Positions 1-9,013 of a stretch of 64,000 nt of DNA are shown here, one piece after another. The stretch's first letter is position 1. Each line of letters begins with the position of its first letter. Origin of the DNA: Chitinophaga agrisoli (GTDB taxonomy: Bacteria > Bacteroidota > Bacteroidia > Chitinophagales > Chitinophagaceae); NCBI RefSeq assembly GCF_008386695.1, contig NZ_VUOC01000004.1:2296327-2360326 (forward strand). The letters are read 5' to 3'. Below the pieces are notes generated by a model. The model had not been told where the DNA came from. It made no database searches and was given only the letters and a program-made list of their open reading frames with translations. A program made the position numbers and the translations under genes.

Positions 1-1526
1 CACACGAGTTCCGCACGCCGCTGTCGCTTATTGTAAGCGCCATGGAAAACCTGTTGCCCGGCCAGCAAAGCACCTGGCAAACGGGCAAACATCTGCACAT
101 TATGCAAAAGAATGTGCACCGCCTGTTACGCCTGGTGGATCAGCTGCTGGACTTCCGGAAGATCCAGCACCAGCGCATGCAGCTACAGCTGCGGGAGCTG
201 CCGGTGATCACCTTACTACGGGAGCTCTGTGATAGCTTTAACGACCTGGCGGAACAGAAACGTATCCGCCTGCAGTTCAACAGCAATGTACCGGAATGGG
301 TGATGTGGGTGGATGATAATAAGCTGGATAAGATCCTGTACAACCTGCTCTCCAACGCGCATAAATTCACGCCTGCCGGCGGCAGTATAGAAGTACGCGC
401 CATTGTAGATGAGATGGCCGGCACCCTGCAGATCCAGGTGGCTGATTCCGGTATCTCCATCCCGGACAATAAACGCGACCAGATCTTCCAGCGTTTCGCA
501 CAGCTGAATACCAAGGTAACGGGAACGGGCATAGGATTATTCCTTACCCGGGAACTGGTAGAATTATTGAAAGGACAGATCAGTTTTCAAAATAATCCCG
601 CAGCCGGTGTAACCTTCACCGTTACCCTGCCCCTTTCCAAAGACGTATACGCAGCAGAAGATCTGATGGCGCCAGACGCCGCCACGGAGGCTGCCCGCGC
701 TACCTCCCTGCAGGCGGCATACATACCGGATGCAGCCGGCCTGGAGCTGCCGGAGCCCTGCTCCCGTTACAAAGTGCTGGTCATTGAAGACAACCCGGAC
801 ATCTGCGATTACCTGGCCACACAGCTGGGGAAATATTTTCATGTACATACTGCCATGAATGGCCGCGAAGGCCTGGCCATGGCAATTGATATAGCCCCGG
901 ACCTGGTGGTATGCGATGTAATGCTGCCGGAAATGAATGGCTTCGAAATTACGCGCCGCATCCGTAATGAGTTCCAGACCTGCCATATACCGGTGGTGCT
1001 GCTAACTGCCCTCTCCTCCGGCGAGCATCAGCTACAAGGCGTAGACGCCGGCGCAGATGCTTATATCGCCAAACCTTTCAGCACCCGCTTTTTGCTCACC
1101 ACCATTATCCGCATTATTGAACAGCGGGAAAAGATCCGTAAACGTTTCTCCAATGATCCCGGTTTCTTTGAAGTGACCATTGCCGAAAATGAAGCAGACC
1201 GCAAGTTCCTGGACCGCCTGCATTTCAGCATTGACCGCAACCTGGATAATGCCCAGTTCTCTGTAGATGAATTTGCCGCGGCGCTGAAGCTAGGCCGTAC
1301 CTTGTTTTATAAGAAGGTGAAAGGGCTTACGGGATATTCGCCCAATGAGTATATAAGGCTGGTGCGTTTAAAAAAGGCGGCGGAGTTGTTGAATACCGGG
1401 GAGTATACAGTGGCAGAGGTGACGTATAAAGTGGGGATGAATGATCCGTTCTATTTTAGTAAGTGCTTTAAGGCGCAGTTTGGTATTCCGCCATCGGCGT
1501 ATTTGAAGAAGGTGAAGGCGGGGTGA
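1..1526 (+). CDS. Hybrid two-component system sensor/regulator, 3' part
   Basis: Membrane-anchored hybrid two-component regulator (HTCS type), usually the glycan sensor of Bacteroidota utilisation loci. The reading frame is open from base 3, where the histidine-kinase H-box HEFRTPLS is read, so the periplasmic sensor half and the true start lie outside the window; the ATG at 42 is internal. Visible domains in order: H-box/dimerisation helix, HATPase with N-box (LLSNAHKF) and G-box (GTGIGLFL), a receiver domain with phospho-acceptor Asp in CDVMLPEMNG and the conserved Lys in AKPFS, then a C-terminal AraC-type helix-turn-helix (about the last 100 residues, ending near FKAQFGIPPSAYL). All catalytic motifs look intact. 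Its target genes are probably upstream of the window. The next feature downstream is a tRNA in the opposite direction, so this is the last gene of its unit. Family assignment is secure; the ligand is unknown. Confidence 0.95.
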   Translation, partial: HEFRTPLSLIVSAMENLLPGQQSTWQTGKHLHIMQKNVHRLLRLVDQLLDFRKIQHQRMQLQLRELPVITLLRELCDSFNDLAEQKRIRLQFNSNVPEWVMWVDDNKLDKILYNLLSNAHKFTPAGGSIEVRAIVDEMAGTLQIQVADSGISIPDNKRDQIFQRFAQLNTKVTGTGIGLFLTRELVELLKGQISFQNNPAAGVTFTVTLPLSKDVYAAEDLMAPDAATEAARATSLQAAYIPDAAGLELPEPCSRYKVLVIEDNPDICDYLATQLGKYFHVHTAMNGREGLAMAIDIAPDLVVCDVMLPEMNGFEITRRIRNEFQTCHIPVVLLTALSSGEHQLQGVDAGADAYIAKPFSTRFLLTTIIRIIEQREKIRKRFSNDPGFFEVTIAENEADRKFLDRLHFSIDRNLDNAQFSVDEFAAALKLGRTLFYKKVKGLTGYSPNEYIRLVRLKKAAELLNTGEYTVAEVTYKVGMNDPFYFSKCFKAQFGIPPSAYLKKVKAG

Positions 1527-1615
1527 TGATTAATACATGTAGACAGCTAACCGGCCGGTGATGTAATGTCCATAGTAAAGCTAGCAGCGATGCCTGTATT
1601 TAGCTGAACATATAT

Positions 1616-1657
1616 AAAACAAAAAAGCCTGTTTCAGTTTGCACTAAAACAGGCTTT
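1616..1657 (-). terminator. Rho-independent terminator after tRNA-Gly
   Basis: Perfect 11-base inverted repeat (AAAGCCTGTTT at 1624-1634 with its complement at 1647-1657, 12-base loop). On the minus strand it is followed by a T-rich run (bases 1626 down to 1616). It lies 8 bases past the 3' end of the tRNA-Gly gene and could also stop transcription arriving from the hybrid regulator on the plus strand. Confidence 0.8.
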
Positions 1658-1665
1658 GCTTTCAG

Positions 1666-1738
1666 AGCGGAAGACCGGGCTCGAACCGGCCACCTCGACC
1701 TTGGCAAGGTCGCGCTCTACCAAATGAGCTACTTCCGC
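1666..1738 (-). tRNA. tRNA-Gly (anticodon GCC)
   Basis: Read on the minus strand this is a 73-base cloverleaf. The acceptor stem GCGGAAG pairs with CTTCCGC, the discriminator base is T, the anticodon stem CGACC/GGTCG encloses the loop TTGCCAA giving anticodon GCC, and the T-arm carries GGTTCGAGCC. CCA is not encoded. It decodes GGC/GGU glycine codons. Confidence 0.96.
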
Positions 1739-1813
1739 GTTTTGATAAAAGAACTTTGCTTTACTTTTTCAATTGGGATTGCAAAGATAAGCAAGAATCC
1801 GTAATTACCAAAT

Positions 1814-2014
1814 TTATTTATACTTCGGATTGTAGAGTGTGTTATCCGGTACAACTACATCAGGCTTACCTTTATAACGGTGCGCATACAAGTTGCAACT
1901 GCCGGCAAATACAAATGCCACAATGCAGAAAACGGACATATAAAACATGAAGCGGGAAGAAGAAACCCAGTCGTTGGAGATGTCGTTCTTATTTTCAATT
2001 GTATTTTGTTCCAT
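1814..2014 (-). CDS. Small single-pass membrane protein, unknown function
   Basis: A 66-residue protein with a polar N-terminus, one hydrophobic segment at about residues 23-41 (FMFYMSVFCIVAFVFAGSC) and a basic/proline-containing tail. It does not match a family I recognise. It is probably real because a good Bacteroidota -7 element (TAAGTTTG) lies 21 bases upstream and it has its own ATG. Membrane insertion is inferred from the hydrophobic stretch alone. Confidence 0.6.
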   Translation of the reverse strand: MEQNTIENKNDISNDWVSSSRFMFYMSVFCIVAFVFAGSCNLYAHRYKGKPDVVVPDNTLYNPKYK

Positions 2015-2034
2015 ATCTATTCTTTTTCGCGTTG

Positions 2035-2042
2035 CAAACTTA
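2035..2042 (-). promoter_or_regulatory. Bacteroidota -7 promoter element
   Basis: TAAGTTTG on the minus strand matches the TAnnTTTG consensus and lies 21 bases before the ATG of the small membrane protein. No clear -33 TTTG was identified. Confidence 0.5.
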
Positions 2043-2132
2043 CAGCATGTGAAATAATAATCAAAGTATTTTTAATACAAAATGCGCAGATTACTTAAAG
2101 CATAAGGATAAAAAATAAAGTATCCCCTACGC

Positions 2133-3182
2133 TCAGGCCCTTTTCTTGCGGGTTTTCACCGGCTCGAGCTCTGCAAATTTTTTACGTCCCAGGAAATAAT
2201 AGCGCCAGATCATGATACCATGGAATACCCCTTTCATATCCAGCAACTTCTTCCAGGGCAGCTGATCCTGCCGCAGGTCATATTTGCGGCGCCAGCGGGC
2301 ATAGTCCCGGTAGGCCCTTATGATGGCCGTCATGTCCTTAGGCTTACCGGCAGCGAGGCTCTTGGCGCCAGCCAGCACATCCAGGAAAACGCGCTGGAAT
2401 AGTACGATCCAGCGATCTGCCGGGTGCAGGTTCTTCCACAGCATCATCAGGTTATTGCGGAAATTGAGGTACAACTTACGCGGATTCCCCTGGGGCAGGC
2501 TGCCGCCCCCTACATGGAATACCAGCGCATCCGGGCAATAGGCAATGCGGTAGCCTGCCCTTTGCAGCCGCCAGCAGAGATCCACCTCCTCCATATGCGC
2601 AAAGAAATCCGCATCAAAGCCCCCTACCTCATGGAAGCAGGCAGCACGGATGAACAGGGCAGCCCCGGTTGCCCAGAAAATATCCTGTACATCGTCATAC
2701 TGGCCATTATCTTTCTCTGTAGTATATAATATACGTCCCCGGCAAAAAGTATACCCCAGGATGTCCATCCATCCCCCCGCTGCGCCGGCATATTCAAATT
2801 CGTCCGGTTGATGATAGGCGCGCAGCTTAGGCTGACAGGCCGCCAGCTGGCGGTCTTCCTCCATCAAGGCCACTACCGGCTCTATCCAGCCCTGCTCCAC
2901 CTCTACATCCTGGTTCAGGAGCACATAAATATCCGCCTGCACATGTTGCAGGGCCTCATTATAACCACCTGCAAAACCGTTGTTGGAAGGGTTCTGTATG
3001 ATCTTTACCTGGGGAAAATGCGCCTGTACATAGGCCACGCTATCGTCTGTAGAGGCATTGTCCGCCAGGTACAGCTCCAGGTTGCCGTAAGTAGACCGGC
3101 AAACGCTGGGCAGGAACTTTTCCAGGAAACCTTTCCCGTTCCAGTTTAAAATAACTACTGCTACTGATGGCAATGCAGACAA
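2133..3182 (-). CDS. Family 2 glycosyltransferase (rhamnosyltransferase-like)
   Basis: A 349-residue GT-A fold glycosyltransferase that would transfer a sugar from a nucleotide-sugar donor during cell-surface polysaccharide or glycolipid synthesis. The N-terminal motif VAVVILNWNGKGFLEKFLPS and the ADNASTDDS segment are the donor-binding part of GT2. NQDVEVEQGW supplies the metal-binding acidic cluster and HMEEVDLCWRLQRAGY is the typical ED-x-DLC-R acceptor-side motif. No ATG is available before the conserved N-terminus: an in-frame stop lies five codons upstream, so the TTG at 3180-3182 is the best start. A TATCTTTG -7 element 40 bases upstream supports it. The gene is divergent from the histidine kinase at 3338. 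Donor and acceptor cannot be told from sequence. Confidence 0.9.
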   Translation of the reverse strand: MSALPSVAVVILNWNGKGFLEKFLPSVCRSTYGNLELYLADNASTDDSVAYVQAHFPQVKIIQNPSNNGFAGGYNEALQHVQADIYVLLNQDVEVEQGWIEPVVALMEEDRQLAACQPKLRAYHQPDEFEYAGAAGGWMDILGYTFCRGRILYTTEKDNGQYDDVQDIFWATGAALFIRAACFHEVGGFDADFFAHMEEVDLCWRLQRAGYRIAYCPDALVFHVGGGSLPQGNPRKLYLNFRNNLMMLWKNLHPADRWIVLFQRVFLDVLAGAKSLAAGKPKDMTAIIRAYRDYARWRRKYDLRQDQLPWKKLLDMKGVFHGIMIWRYYFLGRKKFAELEPVKTRKKRA

Positions 3183-3221
3183 CGGATATTTCGTTTATGC
3201 GTGAACAACATTTTTGCGAGG

Positions 3222-3229
3222 CAAAGATA
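3222..3229 (-). promoter_or_regulatory. Bacteroidota -7 promoter element for the glycosyltransferase
   Basis: TATCTTTG on the minus strand fits TAnnTTTG and lies 40 bases before the proposed TTG start of the GT2 gene. It supports placing that start near 3182 rather than further downstream. Confidence 0.55.
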
Positions 3230-3337
3230 GTTGAAAAGTCCATAGCTGGCGATCCACGATTATTTGTGGTAAAAGTCCACAGGCAGGCTACCGCTGGCCC
3301 GGGACTCTCAATAGATTATACTAACTTAGGTGCGCAT

Positions 3338-4486
3338 ATGTTTAAGCAATATATAGGCTGGAAGTTTGTACTGGTATCCATGGCGGTGGTGATCATCGTT
3401 GCCACCATATGGTTCGTAAGCAGCCTGTCGCAACGCATACAGGAAGAAGAGACCAAGAAAGTGGCCACGTGGGTGGAGGCCAACCGGGAGCTGCTGCAAG
3501 CCCCCGCGGACGCCAACCTGAACCTGGCCGTGGAAATCGTGACCAACAACTCCACCATCCCCCTTATCCTCACCGATGAAAAAGGCGAGATCATCGACAG
3601 CCGCAACCTCGACTCTACAAAGATAGTAAGGGACCAGGGTTACCTGCAGAACCAGCTCGAGAACTTCAAGAAGAAACACCCGCCGTTTATTATGGAAATA
3701 GACGCCAAACAGAAGATCTATTACTATATATATTACGGCGACTCCCTGATCCTCAAACAGGTACGGTATTACCCCTATATACAACTGCTGGTGGTGACCC
3801 TGTTCATTGTAGTGGTGCTATTCGCCCTCTCCTCCACCAACCGCGCCACCCAGAACCTGGTATGGGTAGGCCTGGCCAAGGAAACCGCCCACCAACTAGG
3901 CACCCCCCTCTCCTCCATGGAGGCGTGGCTGGAACTGCTTAAGGAAACCGAAGGTAATGAAAGCGTGGTCACAGAGCTGGGCAAGGACGTAGACCGCCTG
4001 AAACTGATCACCGACCGCTTCTCCAAGATAGGCAGCGTACCCAAACTGGAAGAAAAGAATATTGTAGCGCAGATAGAGCATATGACCGCCTACATCCGCA
4101 AAAGAGCGCCCCAGCGGGTACAGTTTACCGTACACGCCGGCGACCCGGAGATCCCGGCCATGATCTCCCCTCCCCTGTTTGACTGGGTGGTGGAGAACCT
4201 GCTCAAGAACGCCCTGGACGCCATGGAAGGCAAGGGCACCATTGACCTTTTTATAGAGAACCACCCGGCGGATATTATTATAGACGTGACAGACACCGGC
4301 AAGGGTATTCCCAAAGCCAACTATGAAAAGGTGTTCAAACCGGGCTTCAGCACCAAAAAACGGGGCTGGGGGCTGGGGTTATCCCTGGCCAAACGTATTA
4401 TTGAAGACTATCATAAGGGGCGGCTGTTCGTGAAATCCTCCGAGCTGACCAAGGGGACGACGTTCCGGATCATACTCAGAAAATAG
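3338..4486 (+). CDS. Membrane sensor histidine kinase (orphan)
   Basis: A 382-residue sensor kinase. There is a transmembrane helix at about residues 7-27, a periplasmic sensor of roughly 120 residues, a second helix near residues 145-167, then a cytoplasmic kinase with H-box HQLGTPLSS (phospho-accepting His), N-box ENLLKNALDAME and G-boxes DTGKGIP and GWGLGLSLAKRI. The ATG at 3338 is chosen because an open frame runs upstream to 3167 but encodes no conserved sequence and would overlap the divergent glycosyltransferase promoter. No response regulator is adjacent, so its partner must be elsewhere. It is followed by tRNA-Leu. The signal it senses is unknown. Confidence 0.9.
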   Translation: MFKQYIGWKFVLVSMAVVIIVATIWFVSSLSQRIQEEETKKVATWVEANRELLQAPADANLNLAVEIVTNNSTIPLILTDEKGEIIDSRNLDSTKIVRDQGYLQNQLENFKKKHPPFIMEIDAKQKIYYYIYYGDSLILKQVRYYPYIQLLVVTLFIVVVLFALSSTNRATQNLVWVGLAKETAHQLGTPLSSMEAWLELLKETEGNESVVTELGKDVDRLKLITDRFSKIGSVPKLEEKNIVAQIEHMTAYIRKRAPQRVQFTVHAGDPEIPAMISPPLFDWVVENLLKNALDAMEGKGTIDLFIENHPADIIIDVTDTGKGIPKANYEKVFKPGFSTKKRGWGLGLSLAKRIIEDYHKGRLFVKSSELTKGTTFRIILRK

Positions 4487-4550
4487 GCGGGACAGATAAT
4501 AAATTTGTACATTTTAAAAAACGGATTATTTTTGCAGCCACTTCATACCT

Positions 4551-4634
4551 GCGGAGGTGGCGAAATTGGTAGACGCGCTACTTTGAGGTGGTAGTGCCTG
4601 AAAGGGCTTGGGAGTTCGAATCTCCTCTTCCGCA
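4551..4634 (+). tRNA. tRNA-Leu (anticodon GAG)
   Basis: An 84-base class II tRNA with a long variable arm. Acceptor GCGGAGG pairs with CTTCCGC (one G-T), the discriminator is A, the anticodon stem CTACT/GGTAG holds the loop TTGAGGT giving anticodon GAG, and the T-loop is GTTCGAAT. CCA is not encoded. It reads CUC/CUU leucine codons. Confidence 0.95.
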
Positions 4635-4637
4635 CTT

Positions 4638-4671
4638 AAGGGGGAAAATTGAAAAATTTTCCCCCTTTTTT
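4638..4671 (+). terminator. Rho-independent terminator after tRNA-Leu
   Basis: A perfect 13-base inverted repeat (AAGGGGGAAAATT at 4638-4650 and its complement at 4655-4667) with a GAAA loop is followed by a T-run. It begins four bases after the tRNA 3' end. Confidence 0.9.
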
Positions 4672-4849
4672 ATTGCCCTCCAATAATGCTTTTCCAACAA
4701 ATCGATCTCCGCCCTTAACAATACAATATTTTATTCGTCTGATCTGAGATTTCTGAAATGTCTCTTTAGGTATGGACTCTTCTATCTAATAAAAAAGTCC
4801 CGGTAAATCACCGGGACCATTTGCGTATAAGGATAGATAGGATAATGGC

Positions 4850-5896
4850 TTATTTCTTCACCCATTCCACATATTCTTCCGGACCTTTAAAGACCATCCT
4901 GGTGGCGGACAGTTCAGTTACATCAACAATACCAACCTCATAGTTGTCAGGATCGCCAGAAATAATGGTGATCTGCATGGTGGCTGGATTGTAGGACCAT
5001 ATGCTGTTATATGAATCGCCAGCGCTATATTCGTAATAGGTGGGATCCGTACAGGAATTGTGTACCCTTTCTATATTGTGAAATTTGTCCAGGTACATAT
5101 AGTTGTAACCACCTTCAGCTGTTATGGTTAATTCTTCTTTGTCTACCCAGCTAATAGAGCTGATGAGCGTCATGCAGCCGCTTGCACCGTCGCAAAGATC
5201 CAATGTATCTGCACTGCATTTAAACTGGAGATAGTTAGTATCAGGCTTGTAATAGTCCTCCATCCAATTTTCAGCAGCCAGGTATTTTTTCCTGTTCAAC
5301 TTCCAGTTACCAACCAATGCAGCGCCTTCTGTACCGCCGCCACCAGGAATAATGACAATGCAAGTGCTTATGGCATTACTCACATGGTTCGCAGAATCAT
5401 AAGCAGCATAGGTGATGCAGAAAGTATCCGGCGTAGCATTTTCCGGCAGCTTTATTACGATCACAGAATCGGAATTATCACCAAGCATGCGGAAGCTACC
5501 GTGGCGTTTGCCGGGAGCCTGCGCCTTACGGGCATTCCTGGCCTTAGAATAGTCTATTTTAAAATAGGAGTCTGCACCATTCACTTGTACATAATAACCT
5601 GCTACGCTGCCAGATGTTAGTTCCGGCGCAATAACCGCGTAATGGCCATTTATAGCAGGAATGGGCGCACTGTTGGCCTTTAGTATGGGAGCTCCTGTAC
5701 CTACGGGCGCAGGCAAAGTGCCTTTGGTGTTGGCGCCATAGAAAACTTTAATGGCGGCAGTCATTGCCTGAGGGTCCTTTGTGTCTACTGCTTCTACTTC
5801 TTCAGTGGGCGGTGTAGTAGTATCTGCCTTGTCGTCTTTTTTACATGCATAAAAAGCGATGCCGGTGGCTAACAATACCAATAAGATTTTTTTCAT
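4850..5896 (-). CDS. Lipoprotein with lipocalin-like C-terminal region
   Basis: A 348-residue predicted lipoprotein. The signal peptide is MKKILLVLLATGIAFYAC with the lipobox Cys at residue 18, followed by KKDDK, which in Bacteroidota is compatible with surface or outer-membrane lipoproteins. Residues about 30-190 form a beta-rich region of unknown type. From about residue 195 the pattern VGNWKLNRKKYL with later beta strands resembles the lipocalin-like domains common in this phylum. It stands alone, with no partner gene to hint at a ligand. Secretion is well supported; the lipocalin-like assignment is tentative and no enzymatic function is claimed. Confidence 0.8.
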   Translation of the reverse strand: MKKILLVLLATGIAFYACKKDDKADTTTPPTEEVEAVDTKDPQAMTAAIKVFYGANTKGTLPAPVGTGAPILKANSAPIPAINGHYAVIAPELTSGSVAGYYVQVNGADSYFKIDYSKARNARKAQAPGKRHGSFRMLGDNSDSVIVIKLPENATPDTFCITYAAYDSANHVSNAISTCIVIIPGGGGTEGAALVGNWKLNRKKYLAAENWMEDYYKPDTNYLQFKCSADTLDLCDGASGCMTLISSISWVDKEELTITAEGGYNYMYLDKFHNIERVHNSCTDPTYYEYSAGDSYNSIWSYNPATMQITIISGDPDNYEVGIVDVTELSATRMVFKGPEEYVEWVKK

Positions 5897-6072
5897 AGAT
5901 AATAGATGTTAAAAATGGGCGTCTTTTTTTTCCCGCGCAAAGGTAGTCTTTTATTACGATACCTATGATGATTTTAAATCATACGTTTGAAGAATGGATC
6001 ATTGACGTTGGAAATAATTCTCTTGGAGCGCACAAGACGTCATCATGAACTTTATTTGTTATGGCGTTTTTT

Positions 6073-6080
6073 TATATTTG
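6073..6080 (+). promoter_or_regulatory. Candidate -7 promoter element
   Basis: TATATTTG matches TAnnTTTG and lies 59 bases upstream of the ATG at 6140. A TTTG at 6055-6058 is only 14 bases before it, shorter than the usual -33/-7 spacing, so only the -7 box is proposed. Confidence 0.4.
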
Positions 6081-6139
6081 GGCGTTAAACGGATATAGGA
6101 AAGAGTTTTATGGATCAAGTTTAATTAAAAGTGAACTTT

Positions 6140-6448
6140 ATGTCAGAATTAACCCTCATATTATTGCTGCTCTGTCTGGGTCTTGTCATCATTTATAGCC
6201 TGCTGATCCGCTTTTCGCTCTCCTCCGGAAAAAGCATCGTACCATATATTACCTGTATCCTTGTGAACATTGGTGTTTTGCTGTTCTTCGCGCACATTGT
6301 AACCCGCCCAAACGATGCCCCGCTGGGCGGTGTAGGCTTTCGCGCCTTTTTGGCCATCTGTGGGCTTTTATCAGTAGCGATGCCAATTGTCTCCGTTATT
6401 ATATTTTTTGTCAGAAAAATTTATGACTATGAGAAAGTTAAAAAATAG
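6140..6448 (+). CDS. Small multi-pass membrane protein, unknown function
   Basis: A 102-residue protein with three hydrophobic segments, near residues 4-22, 32-50 and 65-88, and a basic tail (VRKIYDYEKVKK), so probably three transmembrane helices. The ATG at 6140 is preferred over the in-frame GTG at 6131 because it starts the hydrophobic segment directly. I recognise no family. It is convergent with the GDSL esterase gene, ending 17 bases from it. Confidence 0.6.
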   Translation: MSELTLILLLLCLGLVIIYSLLIRFSLSSGKSIVPYITCILVNIGVLLFFAHIVTRPNDAPLGGVGFRAFLAICGLLSVAMPIVSVIIFFVRKIYDYEKVKK

Positions 6449-6465
6449 CATCAGCCACACTACGT

Positions 6466-7539
6466 TCATAATCCTTTAACCTTGCTTAAAATCTTCATCA
6501 AAGGCGGCTCAATCACCTGCAACATCCTGTCAAAGCCCAGATCATTCGGGTGTATCCCATCTACCGAGGCTTCATGATCCGTACCTAACAAATTGCCTTC
6601 TATAAAATAGAGGTCTTTGATCCCCTGTGCTTTTAGTTTTTCGTATTCTGTTTTAAAGTTCTTGTTTTGATTGGCTACCCGCTCCTTTATTTTCAGATCA
6701 AAATTTCCTCCTTCCCGCACCACGCTTGGTATCATTACAATAGGAGCTTGCGGGTGCTTTTGCCGGATGGTTTTAACCAGGTAGGCCGTTCTTTCCGTGA
6801 TCTGCTCCGGACTGGGATTGGGAGCGCAATCCAGGACGAATGCATCCCCATCTATATCTGCTACCATATCCGCTACTTCCTTTTCCATTTTCCCGTTGCC
6901 GCTCACGCCAAGGTTAATAAAATTTAAACCGTATTTTCTGGACAAACGGGCCGGATAAGCCATTCCCGGCCGGCTGGCCGAGGCGCCCTGGAGGATACTG
7001 GACCCGTAAATGACGATCTTTCCTTTGAATGGGTTTTGAAGCGGTTCAATATGGCTGCCAGGCGCTACGCCAATTTGCAAATTAAGCACCTCATCATATA
7101 AGGGAAGATAGAGCAAACATTCCTTTTCGGTTCCGTCCATATTCGATACCAGGTTTGCTACGGTATTATTGCCTTTAGGTCTTCCTACGCCTGCGAACAC
7201 CCATTTCCCATCCCGCTTTATATAAAGATCAAGCCCCATAGATGCAATAGCCGTCATATTGCTTGGCGCGGCCGTATCTGTTGTTTGCCATTTCGCAGAA
7301 ATAACCGGGCTATTTGTTTTGAACACAATAGCAAGACCCGCTGCATTAGTGAACAGCTTCTTTACTGCCAGCGGCATTCCGCTGTACCGGGCAGTATCTA
7401 CGCGGTGGTAAAATGATGGGATGGGCTGGGCCTTTCCGATCAAGGTAAGTTCTTTTGCATCAACATAGGACTGTTGCTGCGCAAATGCGGTCGTACAAGA
7501 ATAGATTAAGAAGAAAAAGAAGGAGCACACTAATCTCAT
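6466..7539 (-). CDS. Secreted SGNH/GDSL esterase with GxDLY domain
   Basis: A 357-residue secreted hydrolase, probably an acyl or acetyl esterase acting on a carbohydrate. The signal peptide is at residues 1-20 (cleavage after FA at AFAQQ). An N-terminal jelly-roll-like domain contains GLDLY, the namesake motif of the GxDLY family found next to SGNH domains. The SGNH core follows: nucleophile block IYGSSILQG, block II GVSGNGK, block III DCAPN, and the terminal DGIHPND supplying catalytic Asp and His. It is the last gene of the minus-strand locus running from the ECF sigma factor at 15984, after the sulfatase. A terminator-like hairpin separates the two, so it may be expressed at a lower level or separately. 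Removal of ester groups from a sulfated glycan is an inference from context. Confidence 0.87.
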   Translation of the reverse strand: MRLVCSFFFFLIYSCTTAFAQQQSYVDAKELTLIGKAQPIPSFYHRVDTARYSGMPLAVKKLFTNAAGLAIVFKTNSPVISAKWQTTDTAAPSNMTAIASMGLDLYIKRDGKWVFAGVGRPKGNNTVANLVSNMDGTEKECLLYLPLYDEVLNLQIGVAPGSHIEPLQNPFKGKIVIYGSSILQGASASRPGMAYPARLSRKYGLNFINLGVSGNGKMEKEVADMVADIDGDAFVLDCAPNPSPEQITERTAYLVKTIRQKHPQAPIVMIPSVVREGGNFDLKIKERVANQNKNFKTEYEKLKAQGIKDLYFIEGNLLGTDHEASVDGIHPNDLGFDRMLQVIEPPLMKILSKVKGL

Positions 7540-7580
7540 AGCAAAAATTAAATGATGACTAAGATGATCAGTAAAAATAT

Positions 7581-7622
7581 AAAAAAAGTTAAGAGGCGTA
7601 TCCTATTTGTGATACACCTCTT
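7581..7622 (-). terminator. Terminator or attenuator between sulfatase and esterase
   Basis: An inverted repeat with one mismatch (12-base arms at 7591-7602 and 7611-7622) lies just after the sulfatase stop codon. On the minus strand it is followed by AACTTTTTTT. The esterase begins 42 bases further on, so this hairpin may end or reduce transcription into it. Confidence 0.65.
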
Positions 7623-7626
7623 TTAC

Positions 7627-9012
7627 TTATTTCGAATGGCTATTACGGGTATTGGCCTGATCCGGATAGCTGTTAAAAAGTGTCAGCATCCGCTCATAAA
7701 CTTGCGGATCCCGGTATCTACGGTTTTCCCTTTCAGCCGGGTCTTCGGAAAGATTGAATAGTTCTGTTTGCTGTGTTCCGTTTTCAGTGACAATGCGGAG
7801 CTTCCAGTCACCATCCCTGACTGCCTGCAGCCAGTTATTATGCACATAATAAAATGGTTTGTGGTTGAATTGAGCAGACTTGCCGGTAAGGAGACCTGCT
7901 ACGGATTCCCCATCGATCGTTGTATTGGCAGGCAGTTTAGCCCCGGCCCATTGCGCTAATGTAGGCAATACATCCAGACAGGTGAGTGGCGACTTGATAA
8001 CTTTTGGCTGGATATGCCCCGGCCAGTATACGATGAACGGCACGCGTGTACCGCCTTCGTAAGTAGTAGCTTTACTGCCGCGGAATACGCCTGCATAACC
8101 GGTATGATTGCGATGGGTTACGCTATCGCCTTCCATACGGGCATTGTAATTATTCCAGGGGCCGTTATCACTGGAGAAAATGAGTATCGTATTATCCCCC
8201 AGGCCCTGTTTCTCAACCGCGCTCCATATATTCGCCAGCCGCTGGTCCATTTCATTGATCACACATCCCAGCTCACCACCTTTGGTGAGATCACAGCCCT
8301 TCTTCTGGGCGGCAAACCATACAGGCAGGTGCGGCATGTTGAAAGCCAGGTACAGGAAAAAAGGCTGGCCCTTTTTCTGCCGCTTGATATAGCTGATGGC
8401 CTCTTTGCTGTACAGGTTAGTGAGCGAGCTATCTGCCGGCCGCAATACTTCCGGCTCATAATTGCGGAACAGCTTAATGGTGGTATCAGTTTTTACATAG
8501 GGCGGATGATAATCGTGACTGTACAGTAAACCATAGTAACTTTCAAAGCCGTGCTCCAGGGGAAGCAACCCTTTTTTATCGCCCAGATGCCATTTCCCGA
8601 TCATGGCCGTATGATAATTAGCGGATCTGAGCACATTGGCGATGGTGAGCTCATTGGGTAATAATCCAAGATCCGATCCCGGAGACAAAGGGGAAGGGAT
8701 ATTATACCGTGTTGGATACCGGCCCGTGAGCAGCGCCCCTCTGGATGGAGAGCAGGTTGGTGAAACCACCGCATAGTTGGTGGCCTTAACGCCCTTACTG
8801 GCTATTTTATCCAGGAAAGGCGTTTCGATCACCGGGTTGCCATAACAACTCAGGTCGGCATAACCCATATCATCAGCCAGGACAAAAATAATATTAGGCC
8901 GCTGTTGAGCGAATAAGCTACCGGCAGATAATACCATCAGGAAAACTAACAGGATCGTCATATAGCCCGTAAAACGGGCTATATGACGATAAGACGTTGC
9001 ATAACATTTCAT
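7627..9012 (-). CDS. Secreted sulfatase (type S1, Cys-type)
   Basis: A 461-residue sulfatase of the alkaline-phosphatase superfamily that hydrolyses sulfate esters. It has an N-terminal signal/membrane segment ending near residue 35 (GSLFAQQ). [10 protein letters not shown] supplies the paired metal Asp residues, and C87-S-P-S-R91 is the signature whose Cys is oxidised to formylglycine. GKWHLG and SSDNGPW carry the remaining catalytic and metal ligands. The length is typical. No maturation enzyme is in the window, so activation must depend on one encoded elsewhere. Its start lies one base from the SusD stop, showing tight coupling to the transport genes. The partner genes suggest a sulfated polysaccharide; the sulfatase subfamily and linkage position cannot be assigned by eye. 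Confidence 0.93.
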   Translation of the reverse strand: MKCYATSYRHIARFTGYMTILLVFLMVLSAGSLFAQQRPNIIFVLADDMGYADLSCYGNPVIETPFLDKIASKGVKATNYAVVSPTCSPSRGALLTGRYPTRYNIPSPLSPGSDLGLLPNELTIANVLRSANYHTAMIGKWHLGDKKGLLPLEHGFESYYGLLYSHDYHPPYVKTDTTIKLFRNYEPEVLRPADSSLTNLYSKEAISYIKRQKKGQPFFLYLAFNMPHLPVWFAAQKKGCDLTKGGELGCVINEMDQRLANIWSAVEKQGLGDNTILIFSSDNGPWNNYNARMEGDSVTHRNHTGYAGVFRGSKATTYEGGTRVPFIVYWPGHIQPKVIKSPLTCLDVLPTLAQWAGAKLPANTTIDGESVAGLLTGKSAQFNHKPFYYVHNNWLQAVRDGDWKLRIVTENGTQQTELFNLSEDPAERENRRYRDPQVYERMLTLFNSYPDQANTRNSHSK

Positions 9013-9013
9013 A

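Noticed and set aside
4551-4634. tRNA-Leu as the attachment site of an integrated element
   Set aside because: No integrase and no second copy of the tRNA 3' end was noticed downstream; the flanking genes are ordinary.
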